Source: Chromatiales bacterium (GTDB taxonomy: Bacteria; Pseudomonadota; Gammaproteobacteria; UBA6429; Thiohalophilaceae). Taken from it: a stretch of 15,438 nt of DNA. Below the pieces are notes generated by a model. The model had not been told where the DNA came from, did no database searches, and worked only from the letters and a program-made list of their open reading frames with translations. The DNA lies in NCBI GenBank assembly GCA_024641465.1, contig JAHEDB010000009.1, positions 1-15,438 on the forward strand, in the 5' to 3' direction. Shown here in pieces: positions 8,249 through 15,158 of this stretch. Numbering within the stretch: the first letter of the stretch is position 1; every line of letters starts with the position of its first letter. Both the position numbers and the translations under genes were made by a program.

Positions 8249-9286
8249 ATGCACAGATATGTACGCAGCGGTGTGTTATCGCTATTAGTCGTAATGGGAG
8301 CCAACCAGGCCTTTGCCGATGATGATCATGGCAAGAACAAACTGGCGGTAGATAAAGTGAAAGGGGATCTGTCCGTGATGGTGCTGGGCTCGGGTGGACC
8401 GATGGCCATGCCCAATGGTCGGGCCAGCGCCAGTTATCTGATCTTTACCGATGGCAAGCCTCGTGTATTGATGGATGTGGGCGGCGGCGCTTATCAGCGT
8501 CTGGCGGCCAGCGGCACCAATATCAAGGATCTGGATATCATCCTGCTCAGTCACCTGCATGCCGATCACACCGGTGACCTGACTCCGACCATCAAGACAC
8601 TGTATTTCCATAACAACCTGGCCAATACCGGCCGCACGTCACCGGTGCGTATCTATGGCCCGAAGGAAAAGGATGCGTTCTTTCCCGGCACGACCATTCG
8701 ACAGTACCCCAGCACCAGCACCTATGCGCATGATCACTATGCCATGCCTGCGGGTAGTGAGCGTTACCTGAATATCTTTGCCACCGCCATCAGCCAGGGC
8801 GCCAGCAAGTTCAGTTATGAGGTGCACGACCTGAACTCCGATGTGCCCGGCGCCACTGTTGAAACTGTGGTTTCCGCCAGCGATGGTCTGGTCATTAAGG
8901 CCATTGCCGTGGATCACGGCCCTGTGCCTGCGGTGGGCTTTCGTGTCGAATACAAGGGTCACAGTGTGGTCTATTCCGGTGATACCAAATCCACAGGACC
9001 AAACATGATCACCCTGGCACAGGGCGCAGACATGTTGATCTATGACACTGCGATCATGGATGATCTGCCACCCAATCCATTGTTCCATGTCCTGCACACC
9101 TCACCGACCCGTCTGGGTGAAGTGGCCACCGCCGCCAACGTCAAACAGCTGGTGTTGTCACATATCACACCGGTCACCGAACCACGACTGGATCTGGTAT
9201 CGCAGATCGTTCGCGATCAGGGTTTCACCGGCAAGATCCGTAAGGCACGGGATCTGAAAGTTTACAACCTGGGACATGATGATTGA
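8249..9286 (+). CDS. Exported RNase Z-like metallo-beta-lactamase-fold hydrolase
   Basis: Predicted periplasmic metallo-hydrolase, 345 aa. Signal peptide ~1-23 (hydrophobic 8-18, cut likely after AFA). Metal ligands of the MBL fold are intact: SHLHADHTGD (101-110; His102, His104, Asp106, His107), His223 in VDHGPVPAVGF, Asp245 in YSGDT, and His305 in LSHITP. The VDHGPVPA and YSGDTK blocks match the RNase Z/arylsulfatase branch rather than beta-lactamases or glyoxalase II. The region ~115-210 is longer than in a plain core and may shape the substrate site. A secreted protein is unlikely to process tRNA; an esterase, sulfatase or similar role is possible, but the substrate is unknown. Start: ATG 8249 lies 8 bases after AGGAG, whereas an in-frame GTG at 8240 overlaps that site. 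Transcribed alone, ending at a strong terminator. Confidence 0.9.
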   Translation: MHRYVRSGVLSLLVVMGANQAFADDDHGKNKLAVDKVKGDLSVMVLGSGGPMAMPNGRASASYLIFTDGKPRVLMDVGGGAYQRLAASGTNIKDLDIILLSHLHADHTGDLTPTIKTLYFHNNLANTGRTSPVRIYGPKEKDAFFPGTTIRQYPSTSTYAHDHYAMPAGSERYLNIFATAISQGASKFSYEVHDLNSDVPGATVETVVSASDGLVIKAIAVDHGPVPAVGFRVEYKGHSVVYSGDTKSTGPNMITLAQGADMLIYDTAIMDDLPPNPLFHVLHTSPTRLGEVATAANVKQLVLSHITPVTEPRLDLVSQIVRDQGFTGKIRKARDLKVYNLGHDD

Positions 9287-9312
9287 TCTGAATTAAGGTC
9301 GATGTATAAGTG

Positions 9313-9341
9313 AAAACGGCGCATTCATGCGCCGTTTTTTT
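9313..9341. terminator. Rho-independent terminator, possibly bidirectional
   Basis: ACGGCGCA (9316-9323) and TGCGCCGT (9328-9335) form a perfect 8-base stem with a 4-base loop, followed by seven T on the plus strand (9335-9341) and four T in the minus direction. It ends the metallo-hydrolase transcript and lies directly behind the stop of the convergent gene. Confidence 0.93.
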
Positions 9342-10200
9342 ATTGCTCTGCCATTTCCAGCCTGGCCTCCTCGGCCAGTTCCCGACAGTACTGAATATAC
9401 TCGTCGACACGCGAATAAAAATGTTGCCGCTGGTCTTCGGTCATGCTGTTGGCGACACCAACGATCAATCGAATCAGCACTTGCTGGTTGTCGTTGAACA
9501 TCTTTTTATAATTGTCGCTGCGCAGACTTTCGCTATTCGCAAACAGCTCACGCATAATCTTACCGGTTGTGGCCGTATCCAGCCGACTGTTGAGCGCCGT
9601 CTTTAATTCCGCCTGCCAAAGTCCACGGGTCTTAAGGGCCTCCGGCGCAATGGCCTTGAACTCCGGCGCACTGGCCTTGATCAGTTGCCGCTGATGTTCA
9701 GTGATGGAACCGAGCCAGAGCTCAAAGCGTTCTTCCATGCGTCTGGTATAAAGTTTTATTTGTTCATCGCGGCTTATCTCAACATAAGTCGTCTTGAACT
9801 CCTTGTTCTTTCTGGTCAGGCTTGCATACAACTCTTCACGCTGAACAGACGTCAATGTCGGTAATAGCACCGTCATTTCCTCTGCTGTACGTAACATCAG
9901 GGCGCGGATATAGGTTTGAAAGGTGACAATGTTTTGTTCGACCTTGGCATGTGTCAGCTTGTTGTGCACATCGCGCTTGAAATCCTCTAACCATTCGGCA
10001 TAAAGCGGTAATTGGCTGGTCTTGTGCCAGTGCAGTGTCGCGTCCAGGTGTTGATAGAGGGTGTCCTGTTGTTCACTGCTCAGCGCAACATAGTCTTCCA
10101 GATAATCCGCGATTAACCAGTCAAGCTGGTTATACAGGGTCTTGACGGTGCAGGCGCTGGCACTGAACAAGACAAGGACGAGAAACAGGAATTTGCGCAT
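9340..10200 (-). CDS. DUF6279-type envelope (lipo)protein of unknown function
   Basis: 286-aa predicted envelope protein. It opens with MRKFLFLVLVLFSASAC, a lipoprotein-like signal with Cys17; the -3 residue is Ala instead of Leu, so lipidation is plausible but not certain. The rest is almost wholly helical, charged and rich in Gln/Glu, with repeated tyrosine/leucine spacing and phrases such as YNQLDWLIADYLEDYVALS and SVQREELYASLTRKNKEFK. This fits the DUF6279 family, which has no assigned reaction. The frame is open upstream to 10404, but that part runs over the mepK-like gene and carries no signal; ATG 10200 gives the proper export signal. The ribosome binding site is weak. Its stop (9340-9342) touches the T-run of the shared terminator. 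Confidence 0.8.
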   Translation of the reverse strand: MRKFLFLVLVLFSASACTVKTLYNQLDWLIADYLEDYVALSSEQQDTLYQHLDATLHWHKTSQLPLYAEWLEDFKRDVHNKLTHAKVEQNIVTFQTYIRALMLRTAEEMTVLLPTLTSVQREELYASLTRKNKEFKTTYVEISRDEQIKLYTRRMEERFELWLGSITEHQRQLIKASAPEFKAIAPEALKTRGLWQAELKTALNSRLDTATTGKIMRELFANSESLRSDNYKKMFNDNQQVLIRLIVGVANSMTEDQRQHFYSRVDEYIQYCRELAEEARLEMAEQ

Positions 10201-10285
10201 AGTGACCCGACAAATAGTTTTTATGGTTATATTAAAGGCCATACTCCGGCCTAAGTCAGGTGATTTTTGAAAATTATATTTTTTG

Positions 10286-10321
10286 AAAAAAATAACCCTT
10301 CTAAAATCCGGGCGAGGGTAT
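10286..10321 (-). terminator. Possible terminator after the mepK-like gene
   Basis: On the minus strand ATACCCT (10321-10315) can pair with AGGGTTAT (10299-10292) with one bulged T, followed by a run of seven T (10292-10286). The loop is long and contains GCCCGG. It lies 10 bases after the stop codon at 10331. Moderately convincing. Confidence 0.45.
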
Positions 10322-10330
10322 GGACCGCCC

Positions 10331-10864
10331 TTACCAGAACCGCGGCCGACCGGTATCGACATGGATGAAGTTGGACTCGGGGTAGTACCCCACGCCCCCG
10401 GCATGTAACGTCAGGGCGGCCTGGCGCAGGTGCGTCAGCTCGATGCCCGGCAGGCGGATATCGATGGCCTTGCCCAGCATGTGCAGGCTGCGTTTGGCAA
10501 CACCAGAGCCGGTCTTCTGCAACCAGTCGTTACTGGCGGCGGAACGATAGGCGGAGATAACCTCAAAGTCTGTAGATTGACCGGTGCGCAGTTGCAGTGC
10601 ATGTAGCAGGTCAAGCAGCTGAGGGTCCATAACAGCCTGTTCATCGGTACGGTAATCGCGCAGGATGTGGTTAATCAATTTGAGTTCTTGTGGAAGATAT
10701 TGCCCATCGAGCCAGTAGCTTGTCCGCAGCTGTTCACCGGTATGGGTATTATATAAACCCAGCGTCCGCGTACCGCTCGAGCGGGTCTGGGCAAGCAGGG
10801 CGGGTGAGATCAGCGTGGTGAGCGTCGCGGCGGTGCAACCCAGAAAATCCCGTCGTTTCATCAT
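10331..10864 (-). CDS. mepK: MepK-like murein endopeptidase (DUF882, peptidase M15 fold)
   Basis: Periplasmic zinc peptidase of the DUF882/M15 class; E. coli MepK (YcbK) cleaves 3-3 cross-links made by L,D-transpeptidases. 177 aa, near the E. coli length. The N-terminus MMKRRDFLGC has a twin-arginine motif and a hydrophobic stretch to about residue 26 (likely cut after LLA), so export by Tat is expected. Zinc and catalytic residues: SLHMLGKAID (His128, Asp135) and FIHVD (His168, Asp170), plus SAYRS (104-108). It lies 78 bases downstream of the L,D-transpeptidase gene on the same strand, the same pairing as ycbB-ycbK. Start may be Met1 or Met2. Cross-link specificity is taken from the family, not seen directly. 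Confidence 0.9.
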   Translation of the reverse strand: MMKRRDFLGCTAATLTTLISPALLAQTRSSGTRTLGLYNTHTGEQLRTSYWLDGQYLPQELKLINHILRDYRTDEQAVMDPQLLDLLHALQLRTGQSTDFEVISAYRSAASNDWLQKTGSGVAKRSLHMLGKAIDIRLPGIELTHLRQAALTLHAGGVGYYPESNFIHVDTGRPRFW

Positions 10865-10942
10865 GTGCTATCACCTGCGACATATAGTGTTCACCTATAT
10901 ATAGGCTTTTCACTGTGTGATTCAAGCACCTGTATCACAGTT

Positions 10943-12550
10943 TCAACCACCTTCCCCATTCAGACCATCGCGGTCATATATATCTTTCTGGAAATAGACG
11001 GCGTTATCCTCCGCCACCCAGGCGGTCCAGTAGACGAGATAGACCGGAATGGGTTTGGGCAACGGTAGTTTGAGGGCACCGCCACCGGCGATCTTTGCCA
11101 GTATTTTCGCCTCATCCCAGCCCTGTTCACCTGCCAGCAAATAGGCCGCCAGTTGCACCGGCTCCTCTACCCGCACGCAACCGGAGCTGAAGGCGCGATC
11201 TGAGTGGTCAAACAACTGTCGCCGCGGGGTATCGTGCAGATAAATGGACAGGTTGTTAATAAAGGGGAACTTGATGTTGCCGAGGCTGTTGCCCGGCCCC
11301 GGGTCCTGTCGCAGTTGATAGGGATAGTTTTCGGCGGTGATTTTTTTCCAGTCGATATCAGCCACCTTCAGTTCCACCGCATCATCGGCAAAACTGCTCA
11401 TGACGCGGATTCGATTCCTTTTGAAAAACCCCGGGTTGTTTAACTGTTTGGGGATAAGATCCTCAACGGCGATCTTTTTCGGGACGAACCAGTAGGGATT
11501 GATGACAAGCTCACTCAATTCACCGTTCATCACCGGGGTCGGTCGGTCCGGTGTACCGGTAATCACCCGCATCGCCAGCCGTGGCTTGTCGTGTTCGACC
11601 ACATATAATTGATATGAAGCGGTATTGACCATGATATACCGTTCACCCAGGTCACGTGGCAACCAGCGCCAGCGTTCCATATTGAGTTTGATCTGTTTGA
11701 TATAGTCATCAATCGGCATGTTGATACGATTGCGGGTGGATCCACCGACGATGCCATCGATCTTTAAACCATGCCGAGATTGAAACCGTTCGACGGCCTG
11801 CTTGAGGCCTTGATCAAAAAAGCGCGGTTCCGCGACACTCACAGACGATAAATCCCCGCTGAGGATCAGGCGCTGGCGTAGCAATTGAATATTGTCGTGC
11901 CACATACCCCACTGCAACCTGGGTTTTGCCGGTACCACCGGCCAATCGGCCTGTTTGGCCAGTTTCTGGTAACGGGCCAGGGCCGTGCGTAATTGCCGAT
12001 ACCCGGCATGGGGCGGTGGCAGGGCTTTAATCGCGGTGACAAACTTCTTCGCTGCCAGCACGTTGCGCAATGAGCTGATGGCATCCACCGGCGGCGTCTT
12101 GATATACCAGTCAGGATCGACTGACCTGGGGTTTTGCTGCCCCTGCTGGACGTGCACGCTGTAGCGTAAAAAGGCATCGGTCAACAACAGCTCCAGTCCG
12201 ACGCGTCGTGCATCTGAGTTCACCTTCCAGTGCTGGTCGATCATCGCCAGATGATACTGTGCAGGGTCCAGCCCCTCGGCCCCGGCAGACCGCAGTAACC
12301 AACGCCACTTTGCGGCACGTTTGGTCAGACCCCTGGCATCGATCCAGACGGGTCGATGATCCGGGGCATAAAACTTGCGCAACTGTGCCCAGTCCAGTGC
12401 AGCACCGGACCAGCTGATTTTTTCGTCCGCCAGCTGCCAGCGTAACAATTCGGAAAGGTGCCCTTCCTGTGCCAGACCGGGACGGGATAATGCCAGGCCG
12501 GTTAGCACTATCACCACAAACTGGATAATATAGGGAAAAATTCTACGCAT
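10943..12550 (-). CDS. ldtD: LdtD-like (YcbB) L,D-transpeptidase
   Basis: Periplasmic enzyme that makes 3-3 (mDap-mDap) cross-links in peptidoglycan. 535 aa, shorter than E. coli LdtD (615). Signal sequence or anchor ~1-27; an N-terminal scaffold domain ~30-200; a peptidoglycan-binding repeat ~218-278 with FQSRHGLKIDGIVGGSTRN; the YkuD catalytic domain ~303-495 with LHDTP (His439) and RAFSSGCVRV (Cys458, nucleophile). The insertion between ~355 and 425 corresponds to the lid seen in YcbB-type enzymes. All catalytic residues are present. It is first of a two-gene minus-strand unit with the mepK-like gene, so synthesis and cleavage of the same cross-links may be co-expressed. Divergent from arfB. 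E. coli LdtD is induced by envelope stress; no Cpx-type site was identified here. Confidence 0.93.
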   Translation of the reverse strand: MRRIFPYIIQFVVIVLTGLALSRPGLAQEGHLSELLRWQLADEKISWSGAALDWAQLRKFYAPDHRPVWIDARGLTKRAAKWRWLLRSAGAEGLDPAQYHLAMIDQHWKVNSDARRVGLELLLTDAFLRYSVHVQQGQQNPRSVDPDWYIKTPPVDAISSLRNVLAAKKFVTAIKALPPPHAGYRQLRTALARYQKLAKQADWPVVPAKPRLQWGMWHDNIQLLRQRLILSGDLSSVSVAEPRFFDQGLKQAVERFQSRHGLKIDGIVGGSTRNRINMPIDDYIKQIKLNMERWRWLPRDLGERYIMVNTASYQLYVVEHDKPRLAMRVITGTPDRPTPVMNGELSELVINPYWFVPKKIAVEDLIPKQLNNPGFFKRNRIRVMSSFADDAVELKVADIDWKKITAENYPYQLRQDPGPGNSLGNIKFPFINNLSIYLHDTPRRQLFDHSDRAFSSGCVRVEEPVQLAAYLLAGEQGWDEAKILAKIAGGGALKLPLPKPIPVYLVYWTAWVAEDNAVYFQKDIYDRDGLNGEGG

Positions 12551-12569
12551 CGTTTTGACTTATCGGCCC

Positions 12570-12617
12570 TCGCCGGTAAAGGTATAACAAATATCAACAT
12601 TGTATATTGGCCGGCGA
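12570..12617. promoter_or_regulatory. Inverted repeat in the ldtD/arfB divergent region
   Basis: TCGCCGG (12570-12576) and CCGGCGA (12611-12617) are perfect 7-base inverted arms around a 34-base AT-rich centre. The centre holds a possible extended -10 for ldtD on the minus strand (TGTTATACC, 12581-12589). Both promoters would have to lie in this 119-base gap; none is clear. Confidence 0.3.
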
Positions 12618-12669
12618 CGAACAACGCTCGAATCTCGGTATAAGGGTTTTGTCGCTAACAGGGAATAGG

Positions 12670-13086
12670 ATGTTACAGATCTCAAACAAGGTGGCTATTG
12701 CGGAGCGGGAAATCGAGCTGACGGCCATCCGCGCCCAGGGGCCGGGCGGACAGAATGTTAACAAGGTATCGACCGCCATACAATTGCGTTTTGATATCGC
12801 CGCCTCCAGCCTGCCCGACTATTACAAGCAAAGACTGCTGAAACTGTCGGATCGACGCATCACCCAGGAGGGGGTGATCGTCATCAAGGCCCAGTCCTCC
12901 CGCTCGCAGGAGCAGAATAAACTGGCGGCGCTGGAGCGATTACAGGCATTGATTCAATCGGTGGCGGTAAGCAACAAAAAGCGTATCGCCACCAAACCCG
13001 GCAAGGCGGCAAAAAAACGGCGGCTGGACAGTAAGGGGCATCGCGGCAAGCTCAAGGCCGGTCGGCAGAAGGTCAAGATGGAGTAA
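12670..13086 (+). CDS. arfB: Alternative ribosome-rescue factor ArfB (peptidyl-tRNA hydrolase)
   Basis: Releases peptides from ribosomes stalled on mRNAs without a stop codon. 138 aa, the usual ArfB/YaeJ size. The catalytic GGQ (26-28) sits in RAQGPGGQNVNKVSTA, and there is no stop-codon recognition domain. The tail (~105-138) is very rich in Lys/Arg, as required for entry into the empty mRNA channel (KKRIATKPGKAAKKRRLDSK). I chose ATG 12670 because MLQISN is the family N-terminus and GGGA lies 6 bases upstream; the frame continues upstream to a TTG at 12607 without family similarity. It stands alone between ldtD (divergent) and the RRM gene (convergent). Confidence 0.95.
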   Translation: MLQISNKVAIAEREIELTAIRAQGPGGQNVNKVSTAIQLRFDIAASSLPDYYKQRLLKLSDRRITQEGVIVIKAQSSRSQEQNKLAALERLQALIQSVAVSNKKRIATKPGKAAKKRRLDSKGHRGKLKAGRQKVKME

Positions 13087-13197
13087 TTCTGCGGGGGTGT
13101 CTGAGTTGAGGGGGAGTTCCCATCAGGCTAAATGCTTGAGCGCCCATGGCCGCGATAAACACTATCGCTTCCACAGTTCGCTCTTACAACCGGATTT

Positions 13198-13458
13198 TTA
13201 ACGACGGCGACCTTTAAGTTTGGGAACTTCAAATTTCACCTTCAGGAATTTGTCACCAAAGGATTTGCCGTCCAGGCCGGCGATGGCGGCGCGCGCCTCA
13301 TGCCCTTCCATCTCAACAAAGCCGAAGCCCTTGCATTTGCCGGAAAACACATCGGTCGCCAGATTCAGGGAACGCACCGTGCCGTATTCAGCAAACAGGG
13401 TGGCAACGCTCTCTTCCGTGGCATTGTGTGGCAGATTACCGATAAACATTTTTTTCAT
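13198..13458 (-). CDS. Small RRM-type RNA-binding protein
   Basis: Single RNA-recognition motif protein, 86 aa. RNP2 is MFIGNLP (4-10) and RNP1 is KGFGFVEM; the C-terminal tail PKLKGRRR is basic. These single-RRM bacterial proteins bind RNA and are often linked to cold or growth-phase control; the target is unknown. ATG 13458 is preferred because GAGGA lies 8 bases upstream and the RRM begins at once; upstream in-frame starts (to 13509) would read through a hairpin region. It follows the cold-shock gene on the same strand, with that gene's terminator between them. It could be made from read-through or from a promoter I cannot define. A 7-base hairpin (13484-13510) sits in its leader. Confidence 0.9.
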   Translation of the reverse strand: MKKMFIGNLPHNATEESVATLFAEYGTVRSLNLATDVFSGKCKGFGFVEMEGHEARAAIAGLDGKSFGDKFLKVKFEVPKLKGRRR

Positions 13459-13483
13459 TACTGCGTCCTCATGCTGTATGTAG

Positions 13484-13510
13484 TGTGCCATCCTTTTTTC
13501 GCCTGGCACA
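13484..13510 (-). promoter_or_regulatory. Leader hairpin before the RRM gene
   Basis: TGTGCCA (13484-13490) and TGGCACA (13504-13510) form a perfect 7-base stem with a 13-base loop that contains an A-rich run on the minus strand. It lies between the csp terminator and the RRM ribosome binding site, so it could affect translation, for example with temperature. Confidence 0.4.
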
Positions 13511-13519
13511 AAACAAAGA

Positions 13520-13545
13520 ACCCCGCAAAATAATTTCTGCGGGGT
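13520..13545 (-). terminator. Terminator of the cold-shock gene
   Basis: On the minus strand ACCCCGCA pairs with TGCGGGGT (8-base stem, 10-base loop), followed by a T-rich tail, TCTTTGTTTTG. It starts 29 bases after the csp stop. The tail is interrupted, so some read-through into the RRM gene is possible. Confidence 0.78.
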
Positions 13546-13573
13546 CCCTGGGTATTATCTGTGACAGGATGGT

Positions 13574-13777
13574 TTAACCTGCGACAACTTTAGAAGCTTG
13601 AGGGCCTTTGGGACCTTGTTCAACTTCGAAAGATACAGATTGACCTTCAGCCAGTGTTTTGAAGCCGCTACCGTCAATCGCAGAGAAATGTACGAATACG
13701 TCCGCGCTGCCATCTGAAGGAGAAATGAAGCCAAAACCTTTAGACTCGTTAAACCACTTAACTGTACCTGTAGCCAT
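13574..13777 (-). CDS. CspA-family cold-shock protein
   Basis: Single cold-shock domain RNA chaperone, 67 aa, full length for the family. RNP1 KGFGFI (13-18) and RNP2 VFVHF (27-31) are intact, with the aromatic KWFN (7-10) on the binding face. It melts RNA structure and can act as an antiterminator. ATG 13777 has GAGG about 9 bases upstream; the frame is open to 13960, but that is leader RNA. It has its own promoter (13928-13956), a leader of about 144 bases like other cold-inducible csp genes, and a terminator at 13520-13545. Whether it is cold-induced or constitutive is not visible in the protein. Confidence 0.96.
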   Translation of the reverse strand: MATGTVKWFNESKGFGFISPSDGSADVFVHFSAIDGSGFKTLAEGQSVSFEVEQGPKGPQASKVVAG

Positions 13778-13898
13778 TAAATTTACCTCGTTTAAAAATA
13801 GAAAAACTAACAATTGACGGTCAGGAGGAAATTTACTGGAGATACCGGGTGGAACCGTAGAGCAAAATTCATTAAGAACGTTCAATTGGAGCTTGTTT

Positions 13899-13921
13899 TG
13901 TATCCAGTTCTCGGGGATACA
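13899..13921 (-). promoter_or_regulatory. Hairpin at the 5' end of the csp mRNA
   Basis: TGTATCC (13921-13915) pairs with GGATACA (13905-13899) across a 9-base loop on the minus strand. The predicted transcript start is about 13921, so the stem would form the very 5' end of the mRNA, a position known to protect transcripts from decay. Confidence 0.5.
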
Positions 13922-13927
13922 GGGCGG

Positions 13928-13956
13928 ATAATAGCCAACGACAAGGGTAAAGTAAA
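13928..13956 (-). promoter_or_regulatory. Sigma-70 promoter of the cold-shock gene
   Basis: Minus-strand TTTACT (13956-13951), 17 bases, then TATTAT (13933-13928). The -10 matches 5 of 6 and the -35 4 of 6. The start would be near 13921, giving a leader of about 144 bases. I found no clear match to the E. coli cold box. Confidence 0.6.
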
Positions 13957-14083
13957 ACAAAAACTGGAAAATAAAGGTATATAAGCGCTTGATTATTGAT
14001 GGAATTGGAAATCAGGACGGAATACCGAAAAAACCGTCGCTACCCGGCACATTCATCTGCTGAACCTGTAATCAGTCTAATCA

Positions 14084-14773
14084 TCATCTCAATGGGATCA
14101 GCTGGCTGTCCTGCATAAAATTTTCAAACAATAGATCCACCATTTTCTGGAAATCCTCGTCCTGCATGGAATGCACACCCTGTGAAATGTCTATTTGGCG
14201 TACGGGTGCGTGTCGCACCACCCCCACCCAGACGGCCATTTCCTGCAACAGACGATAACCCTGTAGGGTGGGATCGTTTTCAGTCAGTTGGCGGGACTTT
14301 TCCCGATCAAACACCACCAGCATCAACTCCTCGATTATCCTGCCTGGGATCTTCTGGTATGAGGAAATCACCACGGCAATACCCGCCTGAGAGCGAGCCT
14401 TATCGGTATGCCTGAAATTGTATTGTTGGAGTTTGTTGTGAATATAACCGCGCATCAACTCCGCGGCACGACGCGCATTTATGGATCGATACACCACATT
14501 GCTTTGCGAAATAACGCTGGTATCAAAGCTGTGGTACTGACCGAGCGTTTTCGGCGGGGCAGCTTTATAATACAGGATAATATTTTTCTCACCCTTGTCG
14601 ACAGGCTCGAAATTGATGGCCTCGTAGGCATGAATAAAGTCGGTTCGTTCGGAAAACGGCAGGCTGAGGCGGCTATCGGGACTGACTGCGCAGCCGCTCA
14701 GCGTGATCAGCAACATCATCACCCATGACCTGTTCAGGCATATCTTCCTGTCATAAGCACCAAATCCAGTCAT
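14084..14773 (-). CDS. Putative lipoprotein of unknown function
   Basis: I do not recognise a family. The frame gives 229 aa from ATG 14773: a basic n-region (DRKICLNRSW), a hydrophobic stretch and a good lipobox LSGC ending at Cys28, so an outer- or inner-membrane lipoprotein is likely. The mature part is alpha/beta, with a segment NVVYRSINARRAAELMRGYI and a following VVISSYQKIPGRIIEELMLVVFD that look like conserved core strands, faintly recalling DUF4136-type lipoproteins. There is no ribosome binding site at 14773; a TTG at 14806 and ATGs at 14719/14716 are alternatives, but the latter leave too short a signal peptide. It stands alone on the strand between csp and tRNA-His, about 64 bases behind the tRNA, and could share its transcript. 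Confidence 0.72.
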   Translation of the reverse strand: MTGFGAYDRKICLNRSWVMMLLITLSGCAVSPDSRLSLPFSERTDFIHAYEAINFEPVDKGEKNIILYYKAAPPKTLGQYHSFDTSVISQSNVVYRSINARRAAELMRGYIHNKLQQYNFRHTDKARSQAGIAVVISSYQKIPGRIIEELMLVVFDREKSRQLTENDPTLQGYRLLQEMAVWVGVVRHAPVRQIDISQGVHSMQDEDFQKMVDLLFENFMQDSQLIPLR

Positions 14774-14836
14774 GATGGTGAATAGAGATATATCGGCTAT
14801 GGGCAAACAAGCAAGCTGGGGGAAACGAATGGAAAA

Positions 14837-14913
14837 TGGGGTGGCTGAAGGGACTCGAACCCTCGACGACCGGAATCACAATCCGGGGCTCTACCAACTG
14901 AGCTACAGCCACC
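14837..14913 (-). tRNA. tRNA-His (anticodon GTG)
   Basis: Full cloverleaf on the minus strand. The acceptor GTGGCTG pairs with CAGCCAC, the anticodon loop TTGTGAT sits in a CCGGA/TCCGG stem, and the T-arm is normal. The extra G-1 needed by His-tRNA synthetase is encoded (14913) opposite discriminator C (14840), and the CCA end is encoded (14839-14837). Confidence 0.97.
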
Positions 14914-14967
14914 ATAAAACATAGTAACGAGTGATAAGTGGACGGGTTTAAGGATCATATCATAATA

Positions 14968-14994
14968 CCTCGTCCCTCGATCCTCGTCCCTCGA
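14968..14994. repeat. 13-base direct repeat in the tRNA spacer
   Basis: CCTCGTCCCTCGA occurs at 14968-14980 and again at 14982-14994. Looser CCTCG/CTCGA runs continue on the other side of tRNA-Arg (about 15087-15150), so both spacers are made of similar low-complexity sequence. Confidence 0.6.
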
Positions 14995-15003
14995 CACTTA
15001 ATT

Positions 15004-15080
15004 TGGCGTCCCGGGAGGGAATCGAACCCCCGACCTACTGCTTAGAAGGCAGTTGCTCTATCCGACTGAGCTACCGGGAC
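15004..15080 (-). tRNA. tRNA-Arg (anticodon TCT)
   Basis: Full cloverleaf on the minus strand. The acceptor GTCCCGG pairs with CCGGGAC, the anticodon loop CTTCTAA sits in an ACTGC/GCAGT-type stem, the T-arm is GGGGGTTCGATTCCC, the discriminator is G, and the CCA end is encoded (15006-15004). It reads AGA/AGG codons and lies upstream of tRNA-His in the same transcription direction. Confidence 0.97.
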
Positions 15081-15158
15081 AGTTAACCTCGTCGTCCGAT
15101 CATCGAGCCCGGTACCCTTCCCTAGACTCGACCCTCGATACTCGGACCTCGTTACTCT

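Noticed and set aside
13152..13168. Terminator between arfB and the RRM gene (GCGATA/TATCGC)
   Set aside because: Six-base stem with no T-run on either side; too weak to call.
13987..14040. Terminator behind the lipoprotein gene (GACGG/CCGTC)
   Set aside because: The T-run lies in the loop instead of after the stem, so it does not fit an intrinsic terminator.
14797..14997. 66-codon frame
   Set aside because: It translates tRNA-His in sense, a common false prediction.
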